Shown here: piece after piece, positions 16,222 to 24,256 of the stretch | How positions within the stretch are numbered: position 1 is the first letter of the stretch | Layout of the letters: each line of letters opens with the position of its first letter | Source of the DNA: Arthrobacter burdickii | GTDB taxonomy: Bacteria; Actinomycetota; Actinomycetes; Actinomycetales; Micrococcaceae | DNA: 64,000 bases | Assembly: GCF_030433645.1 (NCBI RefSeq) | Contig: NZ_JAROCG010000001.1 | Coordinates: 372,001 to 436,000, forward strand | Direction: 5' to 3' | Notes under the pieces: generated by a model | The model's input: only the letters and a program-made list of their open reading frames with translations | Databases searched by the model: none | What the model was told of the DNA's origin: nothing | Program-made: the position numbers and the translations under genes

Positions 16222-17904
16222 TCACCACTCCTCGATCTCCGCATACGGGCTCACGGCCCCGCCCTCCTCAGTCGACACACCCGGCGGGCTCAACTTCGGG
16301 CGCTTGGCGACCGGGGTATTTGTCCGTCGTTGAACAGTGCGGCGCGCCCGTTTCGTCGACGCGGCAGCTGCAGTGACGACATCGCGCATTTGTTCGATGG
16401 TGCGGAACAAGGATTCCTCGTCGATTTCCTGGCGGCCGGCAGCACGCAACTGCGTGATTGCGGCTCGCTGCTCCCACACGGACACCGGAGGACGGGACAT
16501 CCGCCGGTAGGGCACGACGACGTAGGTACCGCCGTCCGGGTCCAGTACCCAGATGCGACTGATGTCCCGCGGGTCCCGCCGGATCACGAACCGTCCCAGC
16601 TTCTCCCTCGTCGCGATCCAGGGCTTCAGCACGTCGGAGAAATACTGGATGTGGTCGATCGTGAACCCGGCGCGCGTCACCGTGCGCCGGATCACCGGGA
16701 GGAAATCGATCAGGAACGCAGCCGCATCCGTGACCGTCACCGGCTCCCCACTGACTCCGACACCCGCTTTCCATCTGCCCGACGGCGTTTGCCCGAGCCC
16801 CCGGTGGACCTGCCCGTGATAGGCCCCCACGGCCAGGGCGAACCACCGCTCGAGTTCCTGCAGCGTCAGCGTCGCCCGATTCTCGGAATCATAGGAACCA
16901 CGCTCACGCGGATTCGAGAAAGTCGTCCCCGGAAGATCATGAACGGACTGCATCAACGTGCCGATCACCCGCTCGACGATGCCGCCGTAGTGCGGCTGAC
17001 CAGGCGGCCGGTAGCGGAGCTTTACGCCATGCTGCTCACACCCCCGCTTCAACGCCTCACTCTTGAACTCGGACGCGTTATCCAAATACAGCTCCGCCGG
17101 CTTCCCGGCCATCGGCCACACCACTGACGCACCCACGCGTTCCAGCCACGCCCGCTTATCAGTGACCATGTGCGCCAGACACAATCCGACCGATAGCGCG
17201 GACGGTGCCTCGAGGGTCACTACCAGGCCCACGATGCAGCGGCTGAACACGTCGATCGCGACCGTCACATACGGGCGCCCGATCGGAAGTCGATGACGCT
17301 CATCGACCACGATGACATCCACCACGGTGTGATCAATCTGCACCTGATCCAACGGACGTTGCACCGGCGGAACCGGGCCCGCTGCCGATAGACGCTGTCG
17401 CCCCGCATCAGGGCCGTGCCTCCGCGTCACTTGCTCGACCGGATCCAACCGCGCGATCCGGCGTTCGACCGTCATCCGCGATGGCGCCGGCAACCCCTGA
17501 GCACGACACGCCGCGACGATGTCCCTGTGCACGGCCGCGACCGTTTTTCTCTGCCTGGTCAGGAACCCCTTTCGGATCGACGCAACGACAATCGCTTCGA
17601 CAGCATTCGGGAGATGAGTACGTCCGCGGCCACCGCTTGACCGTCCCGGCAGCAGATCCGAAACAAGACCCCCGCCCTCACGCCACCGAGCCAGAAGCAC
17701 ATACACCTGCCGACGCGAGACACCCAGCTCCACAGCCGCTTCATCTGCCTGGCCACGGTCAAGCCGGGGAAGATCTGCAAGCCGGCCGATAACGGCAGCC
17801 GCCCGGACGGCGCGTTTCCACGCCTCGTCACTCGCGGTCATGAGGCCGCGATCATGCACAGACCCAGATTCTCGGACTTCATCCATTACCGACCCCATCG
17901 TCAT
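16222..17904 (-). CDS. tniA: TniA DDE transposase
   Basis: 560 residues. An N-terminal HTH region (VELGVSRRQVYVLLARWREG at about 58-77) binds the transposon ends. The integrase core carries the DDE triad at Asp191 (QIDHTVVDV), Asp275 (ELYLDNASEF) and Glu311 (GGIVERVIGTL). A Mu-type C-terminal beta-barrel follows (VIRRDPRDISRIWVLDPDG at about 443-461), then a long basic tail that would contact TniB. All catalytic residues are present and no frameshift is seen, so the enzyme is probably active. It is the first gene of the tni operon; alternative starts exist at MDEVRES (codon 7) and codon 22. Confidence 0.94.
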   Translation of the reverse strand: MTMGSVMDEVRESGSVHDRGLMTASDEAWKRAVRAAAVIGRLADLPRLDRGQADEAAVELGVSRRQVYVLLARWREGGGLVSDLLPGRSSGGRGRTHLPNAVEAIVVASIRKGFLTRQRKTVAAVHRDIVAACRAQGLPAPSRMTVERRIARLDPVEQVTRRHGPDAGRQRLSAAGPVPPVQRPLDQVQIDHTVVDVIVVDERHRLPIGRPYVTVAIDVFSRCIVGLVVTLEAPSALSVGLCLAHMVTDKRAWLERVGASVVWPMAGKPAELYLDNASEFKSEALKRGCEQHGVKLRYRPPGQPHYGGIVERVIGTLMQSVHDLPGTTFSNPRERGSYDSENRATLTLQELERWFALAVGAYHGQVHRGLGQTPSGRWKAGVGVSGEPVTVTDAAAFLIDFLPVIRRTVTRAGFTIDHIQYFSDVLKPWIATREKLGRFVIRRDPRDISRIWVLDPDGGTYVVVPYRRMSRPPVSVWEQRAAITQLRAAGRQEIDEESLFRTIEQMRDVVTAAAASTKRARRTVQRRTNTPVAKRPKLSPPGVSTEEGGAVSPYAEIEEW

Positions 17905-18108
17905 AGGAACAACGACGGTAATGCAGACGCGCTCAAGCAGCTAGATCCTCACGCCGTCTTGTGTTGCGGGTGTCGACACTGTGGACTTCAGTCAAGGTGC
18001 GCGGAAGCTTTGCGAGCCAGAAATACCTGGATGTGGATCTTCTTGCGGTGCGCCCGAGACAGGACGGCGGGTTTCACCAGGACAGCTATCACGCTTAACT
18101 TTCCGTCC
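17905..18108. other. Gap upstream of tniA without a recognisable transposon end
   Basis: Classical Tn402/Tn5053 elements have an end (IRt) here. No TGACA preceded by GTGCAG..GAC was found in these 204 bp, on either strand. The stretch should contain the tniA promoter; no consensus elements stand out. Confidence 0.5.
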
Positions 18109-18486
18109 TCACGACAGCTGCGCTCGTGCCTTTCTAGGCGGTCGCTGACTCACTGTCATTCCTGTAAGCAGAACACCCGATGTCCCCATGAGAAGCCCCC
18201 CTAGGGCCAATACTCCTGAACCAGTGTTATGCAGAGCTGAGGCTTCAGCCAGAAGCACTTCTTGATCGGTCACCTCTACCCCATATGGCCAAGTTGGCTC
18301 TAGGGCATAAATATCTGCACAGGCGGACTCGATCGCAACAGCTCCGCACTCGGCGTTGTACGTTGCTCGCAAAAACCACCGGTTGGCTTCGTCGTAAGCT
18401 TCATTTGCCGCAAGAAAACTGAAGCACCCAGCAGCGAAACTGAGACCGGCAGCGAGGCCCACCACCCAAAGTATGGGACGTTTCAT
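18109..18486 (-). CDS. Hypothetical membrane protein with two helices
   Basis: 125 residues. An N-terminal helix, ILWVVGLAAGLSFAAGC, could be a signal or lipoprotein-like segment (A-A-G-C), followed by a 60-residue extracytoplasmic region with two more Cys (ECGAVAIESACADIY) and a second helix, VLALGGLLMGTSGVLLTGM, with a basic tail. First cargo gene beyond tniA. No family recognised. Confidence 0.6.
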   Translation of the reverse strand: MKRPILWVVGLAAGLSFAAGCFSFLAANEAYDEANRWFLRATYNAECGAVAIESACADIYALEPTWPYGVEVTDQEVLLAEASALHNTGSGVLALGGLLMGTSGVLLTGMTVSQRPPRKARAQLS

Positions 18487-18635
18487 GACATCCTTTCTTC
18501 GCTCCTACGGCGTTGGGGTGCCGGTCGTTCCCGGCAAGCTGAGAGAGCGATACGTCATCGCTCGGCTGACTCCAATCAAAGCGGAACGAGCCCGCAACGA
18601 TTCAATCGTTGCGGGCTCGCCCACCTCAGCGGTGC

Positions 18636-18842
18636 CTAAACGCGCTGGCTGATGGTGCCGCCAGGGTTGCGGCCAGCCGCTGACTGAGTCACGAAGCGGC
18701 CACTGGAAGCGGATCGGTGGACGGTAGTGGAGTTACTGGTGCCGGATCCCACCCGCTCCGTGGTCGTCTTTCCTGGCCACCGTGCAGCCGTCGCCTTCGA
18801 AACGAAGCGGCCGCTCTTAGCTGATCGATTTACCGATGCCAT
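18636..18842 (-). CDS. Small basic protein with duplicated RSAxSGRFV motif
   Basis: 68 residues built from two related halves. NRSAKSGRFVSKATAARWPG at 4-23 and HRSASSGRFVTQSAAGRNPG at 42-61 are each followed by an T-T-T-E-R-V or T-I-S-Q-R-V ending. Related small proteins of the form RSAxTGRFV...ARxP occur widely in actinobacterial accessory DNA; their role is unknown to me. The composition is basic, without Cys or membrane segments. It lies downstream of the atypical sigma gene and the 55-residue gene and may belong to the same unit. Confidence 0.75.
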   Translation of the reverse strand: MASVNRSAKSGRFVSKATAARWPGKTTTERVGSGTSNSTTVHRSASSGRFVTQSAAGRNPGGTISQRV

Positions 18843-19047
18843 GGGTTTGTCCCTTTCACTGCTGTTGAGAGTTGTCGAGACGCCCAGAGGTAGAGCGCCG
18901 CTAGATCGCGGCTGCGAACTCAGATACAGTCAGTGCTCTGGTGAGACCTGACTTCCTCAGGGCTTGCGGGCCGTCTCGCTGGAACGAGGCGGCCCATTTT
19001 CAGTTGTAGCGGTTTGTCCCGACATCTCGGTATATGTACACCACCGG

Positions 19048-19215
19048 CTACTTCCCCTCGCGCTGAGGGTCACGAGTTTCAGCCGGCTTCTTCGCCTCCA
19101 TCGACCGGGACACCAGCGACTGGGCCTTCGCCAAAGACACGGAACTACGGGCTGCCTTGGCTGCGGACGTTCCGAACGACGAGCGTTCGATTTTCCCGCG
19201 GAACTGATCACTCAT
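19048..19215 (-). CDS. Tiny basic protein coupled to a sigma-like gene
   Basis: 55 residues starting MSDQFRGKIERSSFGTSAAK, with a helical, Ala/Ser/Lys-rich middle and an ending in PAETRDPQREGK. Its ATG (19213-19215) overlaps the TGA of the sigma-like gene (ATGA), which makes translation coupling likely and supports it as a real gene despite its size. Codons keep G/C at third positions. No family is recognised; it could be an anti-sigma or cofactor peptide, which is speculation. Confidence 0.65.
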   Translation of the reverse strand: MSDQFRGKIERSSFGTSAAKAARSSVSLAKAQSLVSRSMEAKKPAETRDPQREGK

Positions 19216-20015
19216 GCTGTCTCCCGTCCCTTCCTCATCTGCAATCGAGCACGGGCTAAAGCGGACTCAACCGCCTTCCCGCTCATACCCAGCTTCCGCC
19301 CGACCTCATCGTGCGTATAGCCGTAGTATGCGTTGAGGTAGAACGCTGATCGTGCTCGCTGGTCTGTAATCGTCGACAAGGCATGACGGATTTCGTCCCA
19401 CCGCACGGCGCTCTCCTCCACGTTGGGTACCGTTTGAGCTGCGGATTCCTGCTCGAACCCGTCGAGTTCGCGATCGACGTCCGACTCCCATGGCTCAACG
19501 TACGAGCGCAGCTCTTGTCGGCGCCACGTCTTATAGACGTTGCTGAACTGCAGAAGACACTGACCCACAAAGAACGTGCGCAGCGACGCACCCTTGGCGG
19601 GGTCCCACTTGCCCGGCAGGAGGACCTTCTCCCGGAAGGCCGTCAGTGCCTGCACCACTGTCTCATCGGCGAGGGCCTCCGCGTCCTCGATCAACACCCC
19701 AGGACGCGGCTCAGCCTCGAGCGCCCCGAACCCTTTGCGCTTCACCTCCGAAGCGATCTGACCCCTATATATCCAGCCACGAATAACAGCCCACCCGTAT
19801 CGGGCAATCTCATTGGCGAAAGCGTCGTAGTTATGGCCGACGAAGCCGTCGAGGCGAAGAGCTGCCGCGAGTTCACGGTCTCCAGCAAGCCGGTCGACGC
19901 GCTCCATCGCCTTATCCCGGTCAGCATCAGCTAGCCACCCGAGACTTTTGGTCCATGCTCGATGGTCTGAGGATTCGTCGACGAAGAACTCCTCGTCCTG
20001 GTCGTCGACTCTCAC
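19212..20015 (-). CDS. Atypical sigma-70-like factor
   Basis: 267 residues, starting at GTG with GGAG upstream. A region-2-like part at about 60-175 includes YDAFANEIARYGWAVIRGWI and ASLRTFFVGQCLLQFSNVYK. A region-4 HTH at about 215-262 includes TITDQRARSAFYLNAYYGYT, HDEVGRKLGMSGKAVESALA and RARLQMRKGRE. The spacing is longer than in normal ECF factors. Such divergent factors are found in actinobacterial mobile DNA next to tiny RSAxSGRFV proteins, and the arrangement recurs here. It overlaps the 55-residue gene. It may drive transcription of transposon cargo, which is inference. Confidence 0.75.
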   Translation of the reverse strand: MRVDDQDEEFFVDESSDHRAWTKSLGWLADADRDKAMERVDRLAGDRELAAALRLDGFVGHNYDAFANEIARYGWAVIRGWIYRGQIASEVKRKGFGALEAEPRPGVLIEDAEALADETVVQALTAFREKVLLPGKWDPAKGASLRTFFVGQCLLQFSNVYKTWRRQELRSYVEPWESDVDRELDGFEQESAAQTVPNVEESAVRWDEIRHALSTITDQRARSAFYLNAYYGYTHDEVGRKLGMSGKAVESALARARLQMRKGRETA

Positions 20016-20134
20016 TATGGCTCCTCGGTTTGATGCTCGTCAGCTAAATGTCATCACGCTTCCTTATATGTACGACGGACGCCGCTTTCCCTCGCCCTGG
20101 GCCCGTTGAATTCTCTAGTCCCGCTGCGATGCCA

Positions 20135-20165
20135 GCACTCCTCGCGAGAGGATCCCTGAGCGTGC
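20135..20165. repeat. GGATCC-cored element, copy G (weak)
   Basis: GGATCC at 20150-20155 with outer GCAC and GTGC arms. It lies between the sigma-like gene and the gene ending at 20227. Confidence 0.35.
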
Positions 20166-20226
20166 AGTTCACGCTCGAGGTGCCTCGCTCCGATGGTTCG
20201 TTCAGAGTCGAGATTTGTCACTGGTG

Positions 20227-20937
20227 TCAGTAGTCATAGCCTGCTTCTTCTGCTGGTGAGCGGGGTATGCCGTCGGTGTACTCGATGTACAGGTTCGGGG
20301 ACAGGCGTGTCTGCTGGGTGAGTTGTTCCTCGGTGGGTTCGATGTTGGCGCTGACAAGCCAGACTTTTGTGTTCGTCGTCGCAGACGTGAGTTGCAAAGG
20401 AGCGCTGTCGAAGTTCGCCAAAGGTGTGCAGGCAACCTCCCAGGGGGATCGCGGGGCCTCGACACCAAACACCTGAGTCGGAAACACGACAACCAGGCAC
20501 ATCATCCCGTCGTTGCTTTCGGCGGCGTAGTAGCTGTACCCGCGTTCGGCTCCGACGAGCCGTGAGGTCGCAGCATCCACGCCCGTAGGACTGTTCCTGT
20601 CTCTCTCCTGCAGATCCTCGGGAAGTAGGTCTTCGGGCTGTTGGGGTCGAGCCATAGCGGGGACAAAGTCCGCGCCGGTGGTGCTGCCGGGTTGGAAAGG
20701 CCCCGATGCCAGGAGTGCTGCTGTCACTGCGACGCCGGCTCCGCCGATGATCCATGGTGCGCGGCGGCGCTTCGTGGGTTTTGACTGCTGGCGCTGCTGG
20801 AACTGGGTGTGCTGTTCTTCGGGCTTGTCCCGGTATCGGCGCAGGGTGGTGCTGCTGTGTGCCGGCTCGGTAGTGGGAAGGGCGCCGAGCTGCTGGCGCA
20901 GAGCTGCGCTGCGGGCAGGGTTGAAGGTGGTGTTCAT
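20227..20937 (-). CDS. Membrane-anchored partner of ECF sigma factor
   Basis: 236 residues. A cytosolic N-terminus of about 75 residues, rich in Gln and Arg, precedes one transmembrane helix (APWIIGGAGVAVTAALLASG) and an extracytoplasmic domain of about 140 residues (ERGYSYYAAESNDGMMCLVV, then WEVACTPLANFDSAP). Start ATG 20937 shares one base with the sigma stop (TGATG). The layout is that of an anti-sigma-like partner. The frame continues far upstream inside the sigma gene, but that part is a shadow. The protein differs in sequence from the CU044_5270-like partner at 6488. Confidence 0.8.
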   Translation of the reverse strand: MNTTFNPARSAALRQQLGALPTTEPAHSSTTLRRYRDKPEEQHTQFQQRQQSKPTKRRRAPWIIGGAGVAVTAALLASGPFQPGSTTGADFVPAMARPQQPEDLLPEDLQERDRNSPTGVDAATSRLVGAERGYSYYAAESNDGMMCLVVVFPTQVFGVEAPRSPWEVACTPLANFDSAPLQLTSATTNTKVWLVSANIEPTEEQLTQQTRLSPNLYIEYTDGIPRSPAEEAGYDY

Positions 20938-21536
20938 CAGAGGTTTCCTTCCGTTGCCGCCCGCCCGGTGAACGGGCTCATGGCTGGCAGTAGGACGCCG
21001 AGGCGGGTCTTGGCTCGGGAGAGCCGGGACTTGATGGTCCCTTCGGGGACGTCGAGGACGATCGCGGCTTGCCTGGTCGTCATTTCCTCGAGGACGCATA
21101 AGGTCAGGACGTCCCGATCCAGGGGGCGCAGCTTTGCCAGTGCCTGCCTGACCTGACCTGCGCGCTGCCGTGACGCGTCCTCGTCGGCGTAGGTGTCAGC
21201 TATGTCGTCGACCTGTTCCGGTGCGGGCAGGTGCGCGAGGAGGTTCCGGTGCCGGCGTTCGTGGCGTGCCTGGTTCCGTGCCACGTAGTTCGTGGTGACC
21301 AGCAGCCAGGGAAGAACAGAGCCGTCGACAATCCGGACGAACAGGCGTTTGCGCCAGGCTTCGTAGAACACCATGGCTGTGATGTCCTCAGCTACGTGGG
21401 AGAGCTGGAACTGCCGGCCGGCGTGTCGGAACACTGCGTCCCGGTGCCGGTCGAAAATCAATGTGAACGCGTTACCGTCACCGGTGACTACCTGCCGCCA
21501 CAGCGCCTCATCATCCGATCCTGAAGTTCCACCCAT
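20937..21536 (-). CDS. ECF RNA polymerase sigma factor (second)
   Basis: 199 residues starting MGGTSGSDDEALW. Region 2: FTLIFDRHRDAVFRHAGRQF, DITAMVFYEAWRKR and LPWLLVTTNYVARNQARH. Region 4: LRPLDRDVLTLCVLEEMTTR, then VPEGTIKSRLSRAKTRLGVL. ATG 21536 is preferred over 21572 because the first residues of region 2 then have normal spacing. It is coupled by a one-base overlap to its membrane partner. GGAACC 29 bp upstream may be its own -35 box. It is part of the transposon cargo. Confidence 0.92.
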   Translation of the reverse strand: MGGTSGSDDEALWRQVVTGDGNAFTLIFDRHRDAVFRHAGRQFQLSHVAEDITAMVFYEAWRKRLFVRIVDGSVLPWLLVTTNYVARNQARHERRHRNLLAHLPAPEQVDDIADTYADEDASRQRAGQVRQALAKLRPLDRDVLTLCVLEEMTTRQAAIVLDVPEGTIKSRLSRAKTRLGVLLPAMSPFTGRAATEGNL

Positions 21537-21564
21537 ACCCCATAGTGTCCAGCCAACACCGAAT

Positions 21565-21570
21565 GGTTCC
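21565..21570 (-). promoter_or_regulatory. Possible ECF -35 element (GGAACC)
   Basis: Minus-strand GGAACC followed 16 bp later by an AT-containing stretch (ACACTAT) before the sigma start. It resembles the GGGGAACC upstream of the ECF gene at 8117. Confidence 0.3.
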
Positions 21571-21604
21571 ATCCAACCTCGTTAGAGGAAACCGGGAGCG
21601 GTCA

Positions 21605-21635
21605 AGCAACCACAAAGGGATCCCGCTGCGGGACA
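21605..21635. repeat. GGATCC-cored palindrome, copy H
   Basis: CCACAAAGGGATCC is followed by CGCTGCGGGACA. The right arm is identical in its core to copy A. It lies between two minus-strand genes. Confidence 0.5.
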
Positions 21636-21773
21636 CTTGCGACCGGATCTCAGTAGCCGTCCCGCAAGAGGGCAGACTAACGTGCGTTGCTCAGCCGCAC
21701 CCATGGGCGGCCACATATGTCCTGAATCGGACTCGTTAGCGATCATCGCATTGAGGCGAAGCGGCTCAGAGAT

Positions 21774-22139
21774 TCAGGTGTGGGATGCAGGATCGCTAGT
21801 GCTTTCTGGCTCCACATCTGACTCTGTCCGATACTCCTCAGGGAGTTTCCGATAAGCCCTTATCAAGAAAATAACTGCAATTATTGCAATGATTGGAACT
21901 ACAGTGCCGATAATCACGTGATCCCTCGTCGGATCTTGCAGAACCATTATGGGTAGCGCAATAGCTACAACCGATCCCATAATAATCTGAATCATGATTA
22001 CAATTCTGGAGCGCCTGTCCTGAGGGTGAATCCAAGGCTTCAAGCTAACCATATCCTTCCAAACCAAAAATCTCTGGTGCTTTGAGCGTATAGCAGCTCC
22101 GCCGTCGTTTGAGTTTCCGACCCCTTCATGGGCAATCAC
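21774..22139 (-). CDS. Hypothetical two-helix membrane protein
   Basis: 121 residues with visibly lower GC than average. A polar N-terminus (about 45 residues) precedes two helices, IVIMIQIIMGSVVAIALPIM and VIIGTVVPIIAIIAVIFLI, and an acidic Ser-rich tail. No family is recognised. The start is uncertain; internal ATGs at codons 30 and 49 are possible. Confidence 0.5.
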   Translation of the reverse strand: MIAHEGVGNSNDGGAAIRSKHQRFLVWKDMVSLKPWIHPQDRRSRIVIMIQIIMGSVVAIALPIMVLQDPTRDHVIIGTVVPIIAIIAVIFLIRAYRKLPEEYRTESDVEPESTSDPASHT

Positions 22140-22160
22140 ATAAGCCGCATGCCGACCGGG

Positions 22161-22361
22161 TCAGGTGTTCGTAAGCCGGTCCCTATAGGTGCGCTGGGGA
22201 TCCTCGCCACGGACTGCGCGGGAGTCGGCTTCTGCGTAGTAAGAGCGCATACCGTGCTTCACGCCAAACCGGATAATTGCGTACAGGATCAAGCCCATCA
22301 GCGCCCAGACGACCGGGACGATCAAGATTCCGAATCCACCCAATGCCATTACTTCCCCCAT
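22161..22361 (-). CDS. Small single-helix membrane protein
   Basis: 66 residues. One hydrophobic helix (GGFGILIVPVVWALMGLILY) is followed by a charged tail RSYYAEADSRAVRGEDPQRT. Its downstream end is 21 bp before the start of the next minus-strand gene, so the two may be co-transcribed. No family is recognised. Confidence 0.5.
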   Translation of the reverse strand: MGEVMALGGFGILIVPVVWALMGLILYAIIRFGVKHGMRSYYAEADSRAVRGEDPQRTYRDRLTNT

Positions 22362-22504
22362 GCCTAGAACAAACAGTCAGTCCAGCGAGCGTACCGGGGA
22401 AGGCAGTACCAAGCGGCACACCACACCTAGTACTGATAGGGCTGGCACATACAGCACGGGCTGAAACACTCGAGAACGCCCACGCAGGAAAGCGCGTTCA
22501 CCGT

Positions 22505-22533
22505 CCTGTAGGGGGATCCTCGTGCGCCCACGC
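22505..22533. repeat. GGATCC-cored element, copy I (degenerate)
   Basis: GTCCTGTAGGGGGATCC followed by TCGTGCGCCCAC. It lies about 45 bp behind the stop of the DinB-like gene. Confidence 0.4.
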
Positions 22534-22575
22534 TGCCGACGTGTCCGCGCTGAGGCGGGCTGGGAGATTTCCTCC

Positions 22576-23076
22576 CTAATCTCCGGTGGATCCGTCCAGC
22601 AGTTCGCGCAGGATGTCTAAGTGCCCGCAATGCCGGCCCGTTTCTTCGATCATGTGCACCAGAACCCACCGCACACTGTGCTCACCGTCTCCACCGCGGC
22701 AGCGATCGTCCATTTCATGCCGCTGCAGCACTTCTCGGGATTGGCGGCAGGCAGCCTCGTAGTCGTCGATGATGCCTGCCAGGCTGTCCTTTTCGCTTAC
22801 CCGGAACTCACCGTTGGGATCCTCTGCGGACCATCGGGTGGGAACATCGTGCCGGCCGTCGATGCGGTCTTGGAACCAGAACTGCTCAACGTCAGTCAGG
22901 TGTTGCACCAAACCTGACACCGTTGTCAGCGAGGGCACGAGCCGCTTAGCGCCGTCGGCATCGCTGAGGCCACTGGCCTTCATCACTACCGTGGCTCGGA
23001 AGTAATCCAGGAAGCCGGTCAGAGTTTCCCGTTCTCCGGCCGCGATGGGCGGGTCAGTCCGAGTGTCGTTGTCCAT
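22576..23076 (-). CDS. DinB-like (DUF664) protein
   Basis: 166 residues of the DinB/DUF664 four-helix fold, a superfamily that includes mycothiol-dependent enzymes of actinobacteria. The metal-ligand pattern is visible: a His early (GLVQHLTDVEQFWF, near 58) and the paired C-terminal histidines in VRWVLVHMIEETGRHCGHLD, near 140-152. Many members are hydrolases or transferases acting on mycothiol conjugates or toxic electrophiles. The substrate here is unknown. It is a single gene of the transposon cargo. Confidence 0.85.
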   Translation of the reverse strand: MDNDTRTDPPIAAGERETLTGFLDYFRATVVMKASGLSDADGAKRLVPSLTTVSGLVQHLTDVEQFWFQDRIDGRHDVPTRWSAEDPNGEFRVSEKDSLAGIIDDYEAACRQSREVLQRHEMDDRCRGGDGEHSVRWVLVHMIEETGRHCGHLDILRELLDGSTGD

Positions 23077-23265
23077 CTGCCCAACCTAGTCAAGGGGATC
23101 GAGCCGCTGCATAGGCGCGTCCGACCCCACCAGCCAGAAGCTACGGAACGGCCTGAACAAGAGTCCACATACCGATCCTTTAGCGAACTTTGTTGCTTGG
23201 GCGGATGTAGGGACACGGTGTGCGCCTCCAGGAGCCCGGTGGACGCTGGGCCGTAAGGTCGAATC

Positions 23266-24033
23266 ATGGGGGACGAAGCAACACGGATTGAGGACCTTGG
23301 TTCGCGTGATGATGGTGGCCGTACGCCAGTCGAACCTCAACACGAAGGCACGAGTAATCCCCGGGTTTACCGTCGCGGAACCATGGCGACCGGTGCGGGC
23401 GTCGCGATTTTCGGTTATGCCGTCTTGTACACGGCGATCACGGCGTCTCCGCCCTCCTTGGCAACGACTGAACCAGTAGCGGCTCAACCCTCCCCCTCGC
23501 ACGTCCGGTGCTCAGAACTCATCCCCGCTGTGTGGGAAGCGGACCAGCAGCTACATGAGTCGAGTACAGGACAACTCCTCGGGCAATGCACCGTCGCCGG
23601 CCGCCCTCCTCGTGGTGCCGCGATCGAGCCGGTATCTGCATGCGATGCGATAGGAGGTCACGTCACTGCGTGGAAAGAAGGTGACTACCCGACGCTGATC
23701 GAGAACAGGCCACCCCTTCCCACAGGGCAGCAGATCCTCACCGTCACTGACAAGGACATGCAGCTAGTGATGGAACTCGGGATCGTGTACCCGAACCAGA
23801 CCTTCGCACTGTGTGGACCACTGGAGTGGACCTACCAACACGTCGGCGAACCAATAAGCCAACACATTCCCTCCGACGCCGAGCTGGGAAAGCTCCCAGA
23901 GGGCCGTTACTACGCCTACGAACGCACACCGAAGGGAAACCTCGAGCTCATCGGTGTCGGAAACCGCCACAACTACGTTGAACCCCTCCCCGAGGGTTTC
24001 CCCCTCCCCGCATCACTGGTTACGGAGTCGTAG
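23266..24033 (+). CDS. Hypothetical membrane-anchored extracytoplasmic protein
   Basis: 255 residues. A polar N-terminus (about 38 residues) precedes one transmembrane helix (MATGAGVAIFGYAVLYTAIT) and an extracytoplasmic domain of about 195 residues with four Cys that could form two disulphides (RCSELIP, GQCTVAG, SACDAIG, ALCGPLEW). ATG 23266 or an internal ATG at codon 40 could be the start. No family is recognised. It is the only plus-strand gene among the transposon cargo. Confidence 0.6.
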   Translation: MGDEATRIEDLGSRDDGGRTPVEPQHEGTSNPRVYRRGTMATGAGVAIFGYAVLYTAITASPPSLATTEPVAAQPSPSHVRCSELIPAVWEADQQLHESSTGQLLGQCTVAGRPPRGAAIEPVSACDAIGGHVTAWKEGDYPTLIENRPPLPTGQQILTVTDKDMQLVMELGIVYPNQTFALCGPLEWTYQHVGEPISQHIPSDAELGKLPEGRYYAYERTPKGNLELIGVGNRHNYVEPLPEGFPLPASLVTES

Positions 24034-24158
24034 TAGCGCGCCGCACATCAGTAGATCAATTAGCTGGTCATACGTACGGAAACGCCCTCCGCATGAGATT
24101 CTGCCTCTCCATCTTCTGGTCCGTGCGCCACCTGAAGTCTCACCAATGCCTGTCCCTG

Positions 24159-24189
24159 CTGTCCCACACATGGATCCCTCAGCGGGCAG
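24159..24189. repeat. GGATCC-cored palindrome, copy J
   Basis: CTGTCCCACACAT-GGATCC-CTCAGCGGGCAG. It lies between two convergent genes and is the last clear member of the family. Confidence 0.6.
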
Positions 24190-24256
24190 TGGGTCCTGGA
24201 AGTGGAGCTACCGCGGCCCGCGGAATCGGCCGGGCTGCTGGACGGGCTCTTCTGTC

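Noticed and set aside
17905..18108. A hidden transposon end directly upstream of tniA.
   Set aside because: TGTCGACA at about 17971 lacks the CTGCAC motif at the required distance and has no inner repeats.
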